A DNA stretch of 64,000 nucleotides. Source: Desulfovibrio desulfuricans (lineage in GTDB: Bacteria > Desulfobacterota > Desulfovibrionia > Desulfovibrionales > Desulfovibrionaceae). The stretch covers positions 62,001 to 126,000 of the forward strand of contig NZ_JANFYZ010000001.1 in the NCBI RefSeq assembly GCF_024460775.1. The letters run 5' to 3'. Every line of letters starts with the position of its first letter. The stretch's first letter is position 1. The notes below the pieces were generated by a model, which was given only the letters and a program-made list of their open reading frames with translations, made no database searches and was not told where the DNA came from. Both the position numbers and the translations under genes were made by a program. Positions 1-8,604 of the stretch are shown here, in pieces.

Positions 1-790
1 TGGGCACAACAGTGTAGGCGCAACGCAGGCCGGTGAAGCCGGCGGTTTTGGAGAAACTGCGGAATTCCACGGCCACTTCCTGCGCGCCTTCAAGCTCGTA
101 GATGCTGTGGGGAACAGAGCTGTCGGTGATGTATGCCTCGTAGGCGGAGTCATACAGAATGACGCAGCCTTCGCGGCGGGCGTAGTCCACCCAACCCTGA
201 AGCGCCTGACGCGAAAGCACAGTGCCTGTGGGGTTGTTGGGGTAGCACAGATAGATGATATCGGGCCGGGTTTTGGGAAAGTCCGGCACAAAGTCGTTTT
301 CCTTGAGGCAGGGCAGGTACACGAGCCTGTCCCACTGCTTGCCGTCAAATTCGCCGGAACGGCCCGCCATGGCGTTGGAATCCACATAGACGGGGTAGAC
401 TGGGTCTGTCACAGCCACAATGCTGTCAGCGGCAAAAAGTTCCTGAAAATTGCCCACGTCCGACTTGGCGCCGTCGCTGACGAACACTTCATCGGCGCTC
501 AGGTCAACGCCGCGCGCCTTGTAGTCGTGTTCCGCGATGATTTCGCGCAAAAAGGCATAGCCCTGTTCCGGGCCGTACCCGTGAAACGTGGCGGCATCGC
601 CCATATCGTCAGCAGCCTTGTGCAGCGCCGCAACAACGGCAGGGGCAAGGGGACGGGTCACATCGCCAATGCCCAGGCTGATGACGCGCTTTTCGGGGTT
701 GGCTTCCTTGAAGGAGGCGACCTTGCGGGCTATTTCCGCAAAAAGATAGTTGCTTTGCAGCTTGAGAAAATTGCTGTTTACGCTGGTCAT
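1..790 (-). CDS. dapL: LL-diaminopimelate aminotransferase, partial (runs off left edge)
   Basis: PLP-dependent aminotransferase that makes LL-diaminopimelate directly from tetrahydrodipicolinate and glutamate, for lysine and peptidoglycan. The reverse strand reads [20 protein letters not shown], then [16 protein letters not shown], the substrate-loop stretch [21 protein letters not shown] and FSKTAGFTG, which contains the PLP lysine; these are hallmark segments of DapL. The start ATG is at 788-790, with an AGAGGA ribosome site just upstream and a gap of 14 bases after the dapF stop, so the two genes form an operon. The C-terminal part lies beyond base 1. Codon use is like that of its neighbours. 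Product call is firm. Confidence 0.93.
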   Translation of the reverse strand, partial: MTSVNSNFLKLQSNYLFAEIARKVASFKEANPEKRVISLGIGDVTRPLAPAVVAALHKAADDMGDAATFHGYGPEQGYAFLREIIAEHDYKARGVDLSADEVFVSDGAKSDVGNFQELFAADSIVAVTDPVYPVYVDSNAMAGRSGEFDGKQWDRLVYLPCLKENDFVPDFPKTRPDIIYLCYPNNPTGTVLSRQALQGWVDYARREGCVILYDSAYEAYITDSSVPHSIYELEGAQEVAVEFRSFSKTAGFTGLRCAYTVVP

Positions 791-804
791 CACATTCCTC
801 TGAA

Positions 805-1662
805 TCAGATGTGGTAAGTGCCGGTGAAGACGGTGACGGCTCCGCCGGTCATGTAGACATGGTTGGAAATTTCGTCCCAATGGATGTGCAGGGTGCCGCC
901 TTTGAGTTCCACGTCAAGCTCGCGCCCGGTAAGGTTGTTGAGCACGCAGGCGACCGCAACGGCGCATGCGCCGGTGCCGCAGGCAAGGGTTTCGCCCGCG
1001 CCGCGTTCCCACACGCGCATTCTCACCTTGGTGGAGGAGATCACTTCCACAAATTCGGTGTTGGTGCGCTGCGGAAACAGCCTGTGGTGCTCAAAGCTGG
1101 GGCCGATCTTGGGCAGATCAAGGTCGTCTATGCCTTTCATGAACACAACCGCATGCGGGTTGCCCATGGAAACAGCGGTAATATCGTAGCCAGCGCCGTC
1201 AACCTCGACCGGGCGGGCCACAAAGCGCTGGGCGCTTGTGTCGCCCTCGACCAGCACGGGAATGTTGGCCGGGGTCAGCACGGGTTCGCCCATATCAACC
1301 GTAGCGCCGCAAACCTCGCCGCCTTCAAACAGCAGGCGGACGATTTTTTCACCGGCGCGGGTTTCAACTCGGATAACATCCTTGGAAAGAATGCCGTGTT
1401 CGTGAACATATTTGCCCACGCAGCGGATGGCATTGCCGCACATTTCTGCCTCGGAACCATCAGAATTGAACATGCGCATGCGCACGTCTGAAGTGCCGGA
1501 AGGCAGAATCAGTACAAGACCGTCAGACCCGACACCGAAATGGCGGTCGCTGATCTGTCGGGCAAGGTCGTTGGGGTTCTCGACACGTTCTTCAAAGCCA
1601 TTCACATAGACATAATCGTTGCCGATGCCCTGCATTTTAGTAAAGCGCAGTGTTGCAGCCAT
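805..1662 (-). CDS. dapF: Diaminopimelate epimerase
   Basis: Converts LL- to meso-diaminopimelate using two active-site cysteines and no cofactor. Both cysteine motifs are visible: EMCGNAIRC in the N-terminal half and ACGTGACA in the C-terminal half. The N-terminus [16 protein letters not shown] is typical of the family, and 285 residues is the usual full length. It is the first gene of a dapF-dapL pair, which fits the direct DapL route to lysine that avoids succinylated or acetylated intermediates. The start ATG at 1660-1662 follows a GGAGT ribosome site. Nothing is odd about it. Confidence 0.97.
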   Translation of the reverse strand: MAATLRFTKMQGIGNDYVYVNGFEERVENPNDLARQISDRHFGVGSDGLVLILPSGTSDVRMRMFNSDGSEAEMCGNAIRCVGKYVHEHGILSKDVIRVETRAGEKIVRLLFEGGEVCGATVDMGEPVLTPANIPVLVEGDTSAQRFVARPVEVDGAGYDITAVSMGNPHAVVFMKGIDDLDLPKIGPSFEHHRLFPQRTNTEFVEVISSTKVRMRVWERGAGETLACGTGACAVAVACVLNNLTGRELDVELKGGTLHIHWDEISNHVYMTGGAVTVFTGTYHI

Positions 1663-1987
1663 ATATACTCCTTATCATACGGGGGGCCGAAACAGGCTGC
1701 CCATAATTATCTTGGCAGTATCACAAATAAGTATTTATTCTGATTCAAGGCAAAAGTAAACACAGTGCGGCGCACCTGCCGCGAATCCAACGTGCGGCGG
1801 CGGTTTAAGGCGCAAAAAAAGCGGAGAGCCGCCAGACTCTCCGCTTGATGACCACTGGCCTTCGCCGTCCGTTGCGGCGAACGGCGAGGCCTGTGGCTCC
1901 CTGCGGCAGAACCGCAGGGGCCGGAGGCAAGGGGACCATCTTCCCCCCCGGGATGAGACCCCCTGCCCCCAACTATTTCTTAACGAC
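1663..1987. other. Intergenic region between dapF and glnN
   Basis: No convincing gene. The region holds the glnN terminator (1819-1846) and must hold the dapF promoter, which I could not pick out. The stretch 1850-1980 is GC-rich with short inverted repeats; small open frames here have no ribosome site and look spurious. Confidence 0.6.
1811..1846 (-). terminator. Rho-independent terminator after glnN
   Basis: A 10-bp stem, AAGCGGAGAG paired with CTCTCCGCTT, with an 8-nt loop. On the minus strand it is followed by seven T residues. It lies about 140 bases past the glnN stop and would end the amt-glnB-glnN transcript. Confidence 0.8.
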
Positions 1988-4180
1988 CTAGTGAGCCCAG
2001 AGCAGTTCCGCGTACTTGGGCAGAACCCACAGGCTGTCCTCAACCAGGCGCTCAAGAGCGTCGGCATGGGTGCGGCATTCGGCCATGGCGGGCAAGATGC
2101 CGTCACGAGCGGCCTTGGCCTGTTCCAGCGCGCCTTCGGTGCACTGGGCTTTTTCCACGGCCTTTTCCAGCACCGTCACACCCTTCTGGAGTGCAACAAT
2201 GTGGCCGCGCAGTTCGTTAAAGTATTCCTCTTCGCTTGCAGCGCCCTTGTCGCCAAGCACGGCGCGGGTCTTGATAACCGCATCGGCGGCCCTGGTCTGG
2301 GCTTCCATGCTGGGCGGCAGCACGGAAGAGCGGATCATGTCGGCCAGCAGGTTGCCTTCGATGCACACGGTCTTGCTGTAGTTTTCCAGCAGGATGTCCT
2401 GACGGGAGAGAATTTCACGCTCGGTCAGGATGCCGTGCCGCAGGAAGACGTTCATGACGTCGGGATCGCTGTAGTGCTCAAGAGCGGTAACGGTGTTGTT
2501 GTAGTTGGGCAGGCCGCGGCGGGCGGCTTCTTCAGCCCAGGATTCAGCATAACCATTGCCGTTAAAGACGATGGGCATGTGTTCCTTGAACAGGCGGGGC
2601 AGCAGAGACTGCAGGGCCGTGTTCAGATCGGTGCCGGCAGAAACCGAAGCTTCAAGTTCGGTGGCAATGTCGTCCAGGGCGCTGGCAACAGCCGCGTTCA
2701 GGGCGATATTGACCGGAGCCACGGACTGCGAGGAGCCCACGGCGCGGAATTCAAACTTGTTGCCGGTGAAGGCAAAGGGGCTTGTGCGGTTACGGTCGGA
2801 AAGATCCACGGGCAGCGGAGGCAGGGTGGAAACGCCCACTTCCATGACCGCGCTCTTCTTGTTCTTGGAACCCTTGCCGTTGACGATGGTGTCAAGCACG
2901 TCGGTAAGCTGTTCGCCAAGGTAGACGGACAGAATGGCCGGCGGGGCTTCGTTGGCGCCAAGGCGGTGGTCGTTGCCAGCGCCCACGGTGCCGAGGCGCA
3001 GGGCCGCGCTGTGCATGTGCACGGCGCGCAGCACGGCGGCCAGGAACACCAGGAACTGGGCGTTGTCCACAGGCGTGGAGCCGGGGTTGAGCAGGTTCGT
3101 GCCATCAGAATCGCTGATGGACCAGTTGTTGTGCTTGCCGCTGCCGTTCACGCCCGCAAAGGGCTTTTCGTGCACCAGGCACACAAAACCGTGCTTGCCA
3201 GCCATGTGACGCATCATGTTCATGCAGAGCATGTTGTGGTCGCAGGCGATGTTGGCTTCTTCGTACACTGGGGCGATTTCAAACTGGCCGGGGGCCACTT
3301 CGTTGTGGCGGGTCTTGGCCGGAATGCCCAGCGAACGCAGCTCGTTTTCCAGATCCTGCATGAAGCTCATCACGCGGGGAGGAATGGAGCCGAAGTAGTG
3401 GTCTTCCATTTCCTGACCCTTGGGCGAGGTGGCGCCGATCAGGGTGCGGCCAGCCATCAGGAGGTCAGGACGCAGGGCGGCCAGGTTTTTGTCCACCAGG
3501 AAGTATTCCTGCTCGGGGCCAACGTTGGCGCGCACATAGCTGGCCGTGGTGTTGCCGAAGAGCTTGAGAATACGCATGGCCTGACGCGACAGGGCCGATA
3601 TGGAGCGAATGAGCGGGATCTTGCGGTCAAGAGCTTCGCCCGAGTATGAGTAAAAGTACGTCGGAATGTGCAGGGTGGCCCCGTAAGGAGCGGGGATGAT
3701 GAACACCGGCACGGAGGGATCCCACGCGGTATAGCCGCGGGCTTCAAACGTGGAGCGGATGCCGCCGGAAGGGAAGGAGGAGGCGTCCGGCTCACCGCTG
3801 ATCAGCATCTTGCCAGAGAATTCGCTGATAACCTGGCCATCAATGGTGGGCGACAGAAAGGCGTCATGCTTTTCGGCAGTGAGGCCAGTCATGGGATGGA
3901 ACCAGTGCGTGTAGTGCGTGGCGCCGTTCTCGATGGCCCAATCCTTCATGGCGTTGGCGACGACATCAGCGATTTCGGGATTCAGGCGTTCGCCGTCGCG
4001 GATGGTCTTGGCCAGCTTCTTGAACACATCCTTGGGAAGGCGCTTGCGCATGGTGGCTAGACCAAACACGTAGCGGCCAAAGATGTCTTCCGCGCTGCGG
4101 CCTACTTCATCAGCGCTGGTGGGGATGACCGGTGCAGTGTTCACTGCTTTGAACAAAGCCTTTTTACGGGGGGAACTCAT
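1988..4180 (-). CDS. glnN: Glutamine synthetase, type III
   Basis: Cytoplasmic ATP-dependent ligation of ammonium to glutamate. The 730-residue length is that of the GSIII family and far longer than GSI (about 470). Visible signatures are FGRYVFGLATM near residue 35, the nucleotide/glutamate segment KPFAGVNGSGKHNNWS around 340-355, the NRTSPFAFTGNKFEFRAVG block around 460-478, and a helical C-terminal extension. It is last in the amt-glnB-glnN operon: the start lies 48 bases past the glnB stop, with a GGAGA ribosome site. With the sigma-54 promoter upstream of amt, expression is expected to rise under nitrogen limitation. Product call is firm. Confidence 0.96.
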   Translation of the reverse strand: MSSPRKKALFKAVNTAPVIPTSADEVGRSAEDIFGRYVFGLATMRKRLPKDVFKKLAKTIRDGERLNPEIADVVANAMKDWAIENGATHYTHWFHPMTGLTAEKHDAFLSPTIDGQVISEFSGKMLISGEPDASSFPSGGIRSTFEARGYTAWDPSVPVFIIPAPYGATLHIPTYFYSYSGEALDRKIPLIRSISALSRQAMRILKLFGNTTASYVRANVGPEQEYFLVDKNLAALRPDLLMAGRTLIGATSPKGQEMEDHYFGSIPPRVMSFMQDLENELRSLGIPAKTRHNEVAPGQFEIAPVYEEANIACDHNMLCMNMMRHMAGKHGFVCLVHEKPFAGVNGSGKHNNWSISDSDGTNLLNPGSTPVDNAQFLVFLAAVLRAVHMHSAALRLGTVGAGNDHRLGANEAPPAILSVYLGEQLTDVLDTIVNGKGSKNKKSAVMEVGVSTLPPLPVDLSDRNRTSPFAFTGNKFEFRAVGSSQSVAPVNIALNAAVASALDDIATELEASVSAGTDLNTALQSLLPRLFKEHMPIVFNGNGYAESWAEEAARRGLPNYNNTVTALEHYSDPDVMNVFLRHGILTEREILSRQDILLENYSKTVCIEGNLLADMIRSSVLPPSMEAQTRAADAVIKTRAVLGDKGAASEEEYFNELRGHIVALQKGVTVLEKAVEKAQCTEGALEQAKAARDGILPAMAECRTHADALERLVEDSLWVLPKYAELLWAH

Positions 4181-4228
4181 ACCCTCGTCTCCTTTCTCAA
4201 GTTGTTGCTAGTATCAGGCACAGCCCGA

Positions 4229-4567
4229 TTACAGGGCCTCATCGCCGCGCTCACCAGTGCGGATGCGGATGGCATCCATCACATCACTGATGAAAATTTT
4301 TCCGTCGCCAACCTGTCCTGTGCGGGAGATGGACACCACAGCATTCAGAACAGTTTCCAGCATGTCGTCGTGCAGCACGACCTCGACCTTGATCTTGGGC
4401 AGGCAGTCCACCTGCATGGTGGTGCCGCGGTACACTTCAGTGTGCCCACGCTGGCGACCAAAGCCCTTGATTTCAACATAGTTCAAGCCGTGGATGCCCA
4501 TGTCGGTAAGCGTGTCCTTAACCTTGTCAAACATGCTGGGCCGGATGATGATTTCAAGCTTTTTCAT
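4229..4567 (-). CDS. glnB: Nitrogen regulatory protein P-II
   Basis: Trimeric sensor of 2-oxoglutarate, ATP/ADP and, when uridylylated, glutamine; it binds and gates Amt channels. It has the usual 112 residues. It starts MKKLEIIIRP and has the T-loop GHTEVYRGTT with the modifiable tyrosine at about position 51, and the C-terminal GDGKIFISDV nucleotide-binding segment. It lies 29 bases downstream of amt, the classic GlnK-Amt pairing, so GlnK is an equally fair name. Distinguishing GlnB from GlnK by sequence alone is not safe. Confidence 0.95.
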   Translation of the reverse strand: MKKLEIIIRPSMFDKVKDTLTDMGIHGLNYVEIKGFGRQRGHTEVYRGTTMQVDCLPKIKVEVVLHDDMLETVLNAVVSISRTGQVGDGKIFISDVMDAIRIRTGERGDEAL

Positions 4568-4596
4568 AGGTCGTTCCTTTGCTGTTTCCCGTTGGA

Positions 4597-5805
4597 CTAC
4601 AAGGAGTAGCCGCGTTCGTTGTGCTCGCTCAAATCGAGGCCGGTGAATTCCTCTTCAGGCGTAACCCGCAGGCCGACAACCGCGTCAACCACATAGAGGA
4701 TTATCCGGGAAACTATGTAGCAATAACCCCAGGTAGCCACAATGGACACGATCTGGATCCAGGCCTGCTCAGGATTGCCGTAGAACAGACCGTCAGCGTT
4801 GTTGATGGCCGCGCAGGCGAACAGGCCGGTGGCAAGCGCACCCCAGGTGCCGCCAACGCCGTGAATGCCGACCACGTCAAGGGCGTCGTCATAACCGAAC
4901 TTGTTCTTCAGGAGCACGCCGCCGTAGCAGATGATGCCGCCAACAAAACCGATCAGCATGGCGGGCAGCACTTCAACAAAGCCCGCGCCGGGAGTGATGG
5001 CCACGAGGCCCGCCAGTGCGCCGGAGATAGCGCCAAGGCTTGTGGGCTTGCCGGTACGAATCCATTCAACGAGCATCCAGCCAAGAATACCGCAGGCGGA
5101 AGCCATGTGGGTGGTTACAAGGGCCTGACCAGCAAGAGGACCGGAAACCAGAGCGCTGCCAGCATTGAAGCCGAACCAGCCGAACCACAGCAGGCCGCCG
5201 CCAAGCAGGGTAAGGGGCAGGTTGTTGGGTGTGGCATGCGAGCTGCCAGTGGAAAGCCGCGGTCCAAGAGCCTGGGCACAGGCAAGAGCCGCCGCGCCGG
5301 AAGACATGTGCACAACTGCGCCGCCAGCAAAGTCCAGAGCGCCCATCTTGCTCATCCAGCCACCGCCCCAGACCCAGTGGGCCATGGGCGAGTAGACGAA
5401 GAGCAACCACAAGCCAGAGAAAACAAGCATGGCGGAGAAGCGGATGCGCTCAGCGTAGGCACCGGAAATAAGGGCCACGGTAAGAGCAGCAAACATGCAC
5501 TGATACCCCATAAAGACCGTGTGGGGCAGTTGGGTGGCGGCAGGAGCCGATTCGCCGCCCACGCCTTTGAGGAAGAGGTAGGAAAGATCGCCGATTATAC
5601 CGCCCACATCTTCGCCAAAGGCCAGTGTGTAACCCACAACGGCCCATAATACAGAGATGAGAGCCAGCGCGCCGTAGCTGTGCATGTGGGTGGACAGGAT
5701 ATTGCGGGAGCGAACCAGGCCACCGTAGAAGAGGGCCAGCGCCGGGGTCATCAGCATGACCATGGAGGCGCAGATCAGAATAAATGCAGTATCCGAGGCG
5801 TTCAT
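4597..5805 (-). CDS. amt: Ammonium transporter
   Basis: Inner-membrane ammonium channel of the Amt/Mep/Rh family, about 11 hydrophobic segments, 402 residues from the chosen start. Family marks include the opening MNASDTAFILICASMVMLM, ALFYGGLVRSRN, DFAGGAVVHMSSGAAAL with the first pore histidine, and VVGIHGVGGTWGA with the second. A longer open frame begins at 5985, but the sigma-54 promoter at 5969-5984 puts the transcript start near 5958, inside that extension. The ATG at 5803-5805 has an AAGGA ribosome site 7 bases upstream, so it is preferred. First gene of amt-glnB-glnN. Confidence 0.94.
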   Translation of the reverse strand: MNASDTAFILICASMVMLMTPALALFYGGLVRSRNILSTHMHSYGALALISVLWAVVGYTLAFGEDVGGIIGDLSYLFLKGVGGESAPAATQLPHTVFMGYQCMFAALTVALISGAYAERIRFSAMLVFSGLWLLFVYSPMAHWVWGGGWMSKMGALDFAGGAVVHMSSGAAALACAQALGPRLSTGSSHATPNNLPLTLLGGGLLWFGWFGFNAGSALVSGPLAGQALVTTHMASACGILGWMLVEWIRTGKPTSLGAISGALAGLVAITPGAGFVEVLPAMLIGFVGGIICYGGVLLKNKFGYDDALDVVGIHGVGGTWGALATGLFACAAINNADGLFYGNPEQAWIQIVSIVATWGYCYIVSRIILYVVDAVVGLRVTPEEEFTGLDLSEHNERGYSL

Positions 5806-5968
5806 ACGGACATCCTTCAGCGTAGTTCGGACCGGCGAGGGAGGCAGTGTGCCGCACAGTGCAGCAGGCTGGTTTCCGTCGTTCCGTTCCGCGTTTAATA
5901 GAACCTCATCCTCGTGGGCTGGCGCCATGCCCACACTGCGGCACAATGCCGCAGCAATACCCTGCTTA

Positions 5969-5984
5969 GGCATGAAGTGTGCCA
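5969..5984 (-). promoter_or_regulatory. Sigma-54 (RpoN) promoter of amt-glnB-glnN
   Basis: Minus strand reads TGGCACACTTCATGCC: a perfect TGGCAC -24 box, exact GG-N10-GC spacing, and ATGC at -12. The predicted transcript start is near 5958, giving a leader of about 150 nt to the amt ATG. A NifA-like activator gene lies next door. Confidence 0.82.
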
Positions 5985-6091
5985 AATGTGTTTCGCTGTG
6001 TGGCTAAATCTTGTAACAATATGATTTTATAAATATTTTTATTTTTTCAGGCAGACAGGAAGAATTGCAGGAGGTTGGCGTCGTTGTAATA

Positions 6092-6111
6092 TTTCTACGA
6101 TGATGTAGAAA
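6092..6111. promoter_or_regulatory. Inverted repeat, candidate activator site for the amt promoter
   Basis: TTTCTAC-N6-GTAGAAA is a perfect 7-bp inverted repeat. It lies 135-155 bases upstream of the predicted amt start, the usual distance for a sigma-54 enhancer. Single TGTAGAAA half-sites recur at 6214-6221 and 6332-6339. The regulator is not proven; the neighbouring NifA-like protein is the obvious candidate. Confidence 0.45.
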
Positions 6112-6157
6112 AAAAGAAGCCCCCCGGAGTGCCGTTTCGTGGCACTTGGGGGGCTTT
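6110..6157 (-). terminator. Strong terminator after the NifA-like regulator
   Basis: A long stem (AGCCCCCCGGAGTGCC with GGCACTTGGGGGGCT) and loop GTTTCGT. On the minus strand a run of T residues follows. It separates the regulator transcript from amt about 190 bases past the regulator stop. The remaining sequence 6160-6347 is AT-rich and shows no gene. Confidence 0.85.
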
Positions 6158-6347
6158 CTAAATAGATGTTTTATTTTAGCGTATTATGTGAAAAAAATAG
6201 AAAATTGCAAAAATGTAGAAATTATTGGTACATCTTTGTAATGACTGTGTTGTGCTTAGGTAACATACTAAAAATTATTACAAAAAATTCATTTTTGGGG
6301 CAAATTTATGCCTTTTTGCAAAATACCGTTTTGTAGAAACTTCATAT

Positions 6348-7955
6348 CTACTCGGTTTCATCCTTACGGTACACGGGGCGAAAAGCCTTGTAGGTGATGC
6401 CGTACTTTTTCATGCGCAGGGCCATGATCCTTTCCGTCAATCCAAGGCTTGCAGCAGCTTTGCCCATCTGGCCCTGGCTGAACTCAAGCGCTTCGGTGAT
6501 TGATGCGCGTTCCAGCTCGTCCAGTTGCTCCTGCAAGCTGCCGGAAAGCCCCTGGCGGATCAGCCCTGGCGTGAGGCCGGAACTGGCCGCAACGCGGCTG
6601 CCGTGCAGGGCAGGAGGCAAGTGCTGGGGCAGAACAAGGCCTTCGCGGCCCAGCAGCAACACTGCGCGCTCCATGACGTTTTCAAGCTCGCGGATGTTGC
6701 CCGGCCAGGTGTAGCGTTGCAGCATATCCATAACAGAAAGGGAGAGGCGCACGTTGTTGCGCCCGTTTGCCAGCGCGTATTTTTTGATAAAGTGGTTTGC
6801 CAGCGGCAGAATATCCTCTGGTCGGAAACTCAGGGGCGGCAGGAAAATGGGGAAGACATTGAGGCGGTAGAACAGATCGCGGCGGAAGGTTTCTTCCTCC
6901 ACCATTTTTTCCAGGTCACGGTTGGTGGCGGTGATAAAACGCACATCCACATAATGCGTTTCCATGCCGCCAAGGCGTTCAAAGGCCCTTTCCTGCAACA
7001 CGCGCAGCAGTTTTGCCTGGGTCATGAGCGAAAGCTCACCCACTTCGTCCAAAAACAGCGTGCCGCCGTTGGCAAGCTCAAAGCGTCCCTTGCGCGTAGC
7101 GTTTGCGCCGGTGAAGGCCCCGCGTTCATGGCCGAACAGTTCGCTTTCAATGAGGTTTTCTGGCAATGCGGCGCAGTTGAGCGAAATAAAGGGCTTGTTG
7201 GCGCGCGTGCTGCCCGAATGGATGGAGCGTGCTGCCAGTTCTTTGCCCGTGCCGGATTCGCCCTGTAGAAAAACGGTGGTGCTGGAGGGGGCCACCTGCG
7301 CAATCTGCGCGTAGACCTTTTGCATCACTTCAGAATTGCCCACAAAGCCGCGCGGCCTCAAGGGCGAGGAGGCTTCTTCATCCATGCGGCCCTGCGATTC
7401 AAGGGCGGCGTGACCAAGCAGGGTTGATATAATGGTAAGCAGGCGCATTTCGTCTTCAAGCGTGGCATCGTCCACCAGCAGATGGTCAACCGACAGCGCG
7501 CCCACAACCTGATCGTTGAGGCGGATAGGCACGCAGATGAAGGAAATGCCCTCCTTGCCCAGATCGCGCGAACGGGTGCGATTCAGAAACAGCGGTTCTT
7601 CTGATACATTAGATATGTACATGGAGCGCCCGGTTTCAATAACACGCCCGGTGATGCCCTCGCCGCGCACGTAACGGCCCCGGCGGGCTTCGGCGGGTTT
7701 GAGGCCGTAGGCTGCCTCAATACGGATTTCGCCGCTGTTGGGCGAAATAAGCGTGATCGCGCCGCGCATCATGTGCAGATGCTCTGCCATAAGCTGGAGC
7801 GCCTTGTTCAGGGCAACCCCCACATCCGTGGCAGAGTTGACCACATTGGAAAGATCCAACAAAAGGCGCAGCTGCTCTTCGCGGTGGCTGTCTGCGTTGG
7901 CGGGAGAGCGCGACACGGTGCCGGGACGGGGGGATGTATTGCTGGATTTTTGCAT
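6348..7955 (-). CDS. Sigma-54-dependent transcriptional activator, NifA-like (GAF, AAA+, Fis HTH)
   Basis: Enhancer-binding protein of 535 residues from the ATG at 7955; an in-frame ATG at 7991 would add 12. Domains in order: GAF sensor (about 20-180); AAA+ ATPase with Walker A GESGTGKE and the sigma-54 contact loop GAFTGA in HERGAFTGAN; sensor region RDLFYRLNVFPIFLPPL; and a C-terminal Fis-type helix-turn-helix (GQMGKAAASLGLTERIMALR). This is the NifA/AnfA-like architecture. It lies immediately upstream of the sigma-54-driven amt-glnB-glnN operon in the same orientation, so control of ammonium uptake is the likely role. Whether nif genes are also targets cannot be told from this window. Neither possible start has a strong ribosome site. 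Confidence 0.88.
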   Translation of the reverse strand: MQKSSNTSPRPGTVSRSPANADSHREEQLRLLLDLSNVVNSATDVGVALNKALQLMAEHLHMMRGAITLISPNSGEIRIEAAYGLKPAEARRGRYVRGEGITGRVIETGRSMYISNVSEEPLFLNRTRSRDLGKEGISFICVPIRLNDQVVGALSVDHLLVDDATLEDEMRLLTIISTLLGHAALESQGRMDEEASSPLRPRGFVGNSEVMQKVYAQIAQVAPSSTTVFLQGESGTGKELAARSIHSGSTRANKPFISLNCAALPENLIESELFGHERGAFTGANATRKGRFELANGGTLFLDEVGELSLMTQAKLLRVLQERAFERLGGMETHYVDVRFITATNRDLEKMVEEETFRRDLFYRLNVFPIFLPPLSFRPEDILPLANHFIKKYALANGRNNVRLSLSVMDMLQRYTWPGNIRELENVMERAVLLLGREGLVLPQHLPPALHGSRVAASSGLTPGLIRQGLSGSLQEQLDELERASITEALEFSQGQMGKAAASLGLTERIMALRMKKYGITYKAFRPVYRKDETE

Positions 7956-7991
7956 GCCGTGCTTATACCCCAGGCCGGGGCAAACATGCAA

Positions 7992-8297
7992 TCCGTCAGC
8001 GGGTTACGGGCCGCAAGAAAGGGCTGCCGGGGAAGGGCACTTGCGCAAGCGGGCTGAGGGCAGACTTGGATATAGTGGGGGAGTGGAAGGATGGGCTTTG
8101 CGGGCAAGAGGAGCAGATCAGATAACGGTCTAACTGATTTGGCGGCGCAATAGGCTACGATATCAGCAAACGCCCCTGGTTCATGTGATAGCAGCCAACT
8201 GATTAGTGGCGCAATAGGATTAGGGAACTCCCAGCTCTGAATATGACCATTGGGAAGCCCCTGACCGCTGAATTTTATGCCAATTTTAAAAAGTCGC
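7992..8297. other. Intergenic region upstream of tRNA-Glu
   Basis: No gene seen. It must contain the promoter of the NifA-like gene. An imperfect direct repeat of about 22 bp (AACTGATT then GGCGCAATAGG) occurs at about 8132-8153 and 8198-8218. Confidence 0.5.
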
Positions 8298-8326
8298 TTG
8301 ACACCTGCCCCCTATTGCCGTAGATA
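8298..8326 (+). promoter_or_regulatory. Sigma-70 promoter of tRNA-Glu
   Basis: Consensus -35 TTGACA at 8298-8303, an exact 17-base spacer and -10 TAGATA at 8321-8326. The transcript would start near 8333, nine bases before the mature tRNA. Confidence 0.85.
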
Positions 8327-8341
8327 CACCCTTCACAGCGC

Positions 8342-8418
8342 GTCCCCATCGTCTAGCCGGCCCAGGACAACGGCCTTTCACGCCGTCGACAGGGGTTCAA
8401 ATCCCCTTGGGGACGCCA
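8342..8418 (+). tRNA. tRNA-Glu (anticodon UUC)
   Basis: A 77-base cloverleaf. The acceptor stem GTCCCCA pairs with TGGGGAC, followed by discriminator G and an encoded CCA. The T-arm is AGGGGTTCAAATCCCCT. The anticodon stem ACGGC/GCCGT holds the loop CTTTCAC, with TTC at 8377-8379. The adjoining CRISPR-Cas locus starts about 190 bases downstream; tRNA genes often border acquired regions. Confidence 0.95.
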
Positions 8419-8429
8419 ATTAAGAAAGC

Positions 8430-8462
8430 AAGCTCTTACGAGAAATCGTAGGAGCTTTTTTC
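8430..8462 (+). terminator. Terminator of tRNA-Glu
   Basis: A 12-bp stem (AAGCTCTTACGA with TCGTAGGAGCTT, one G-U pair), GAAA loop and a T run ending near 8462. Confidence 0.88.
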
Positions 8463-8510
8463 GTTTTTGAATTATTGTCAGTCTTGGGCGCGCGGACGGC
8501 TGTGCATCAG

Positions 8511-8539
8511 TTGAAGCAACACAACAATAGTAATAGTAT
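8511..8539 (+). promoter_or_regulatory. Candidate promoter of the cas operon
   Basis: TTGAAG at 8511-8516, a 17-base spacer and TAGTAT at 8534-8539, followed by an AT-rich stretch and cas3. The fit to the sigma-70 consensus is moderate and it is the best candidate I see upstream of cas3. Confidence 0.4.
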
Positions 8540-8604
8540 GCTATATAAAAAGAAGGTACTAAATTTTTAAAGAAAATCTTCGAATTGTGACCAAAAGGGC
8601 CATT

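Noticed and set aside
1991..3649. 552-residue open frame antisense to glnN
   Set aside because: Shadow of a GC-rich gene; composition is His/Gly/Val-rich with no domain, and the opposite strand encodes a clear type III glutamine synthetase.
5806..5985. N-terminal extension of Amt
   Set aside because: Would start upstream of the sigma-54 transcript start near 5958 and lacks membrane-protein character.
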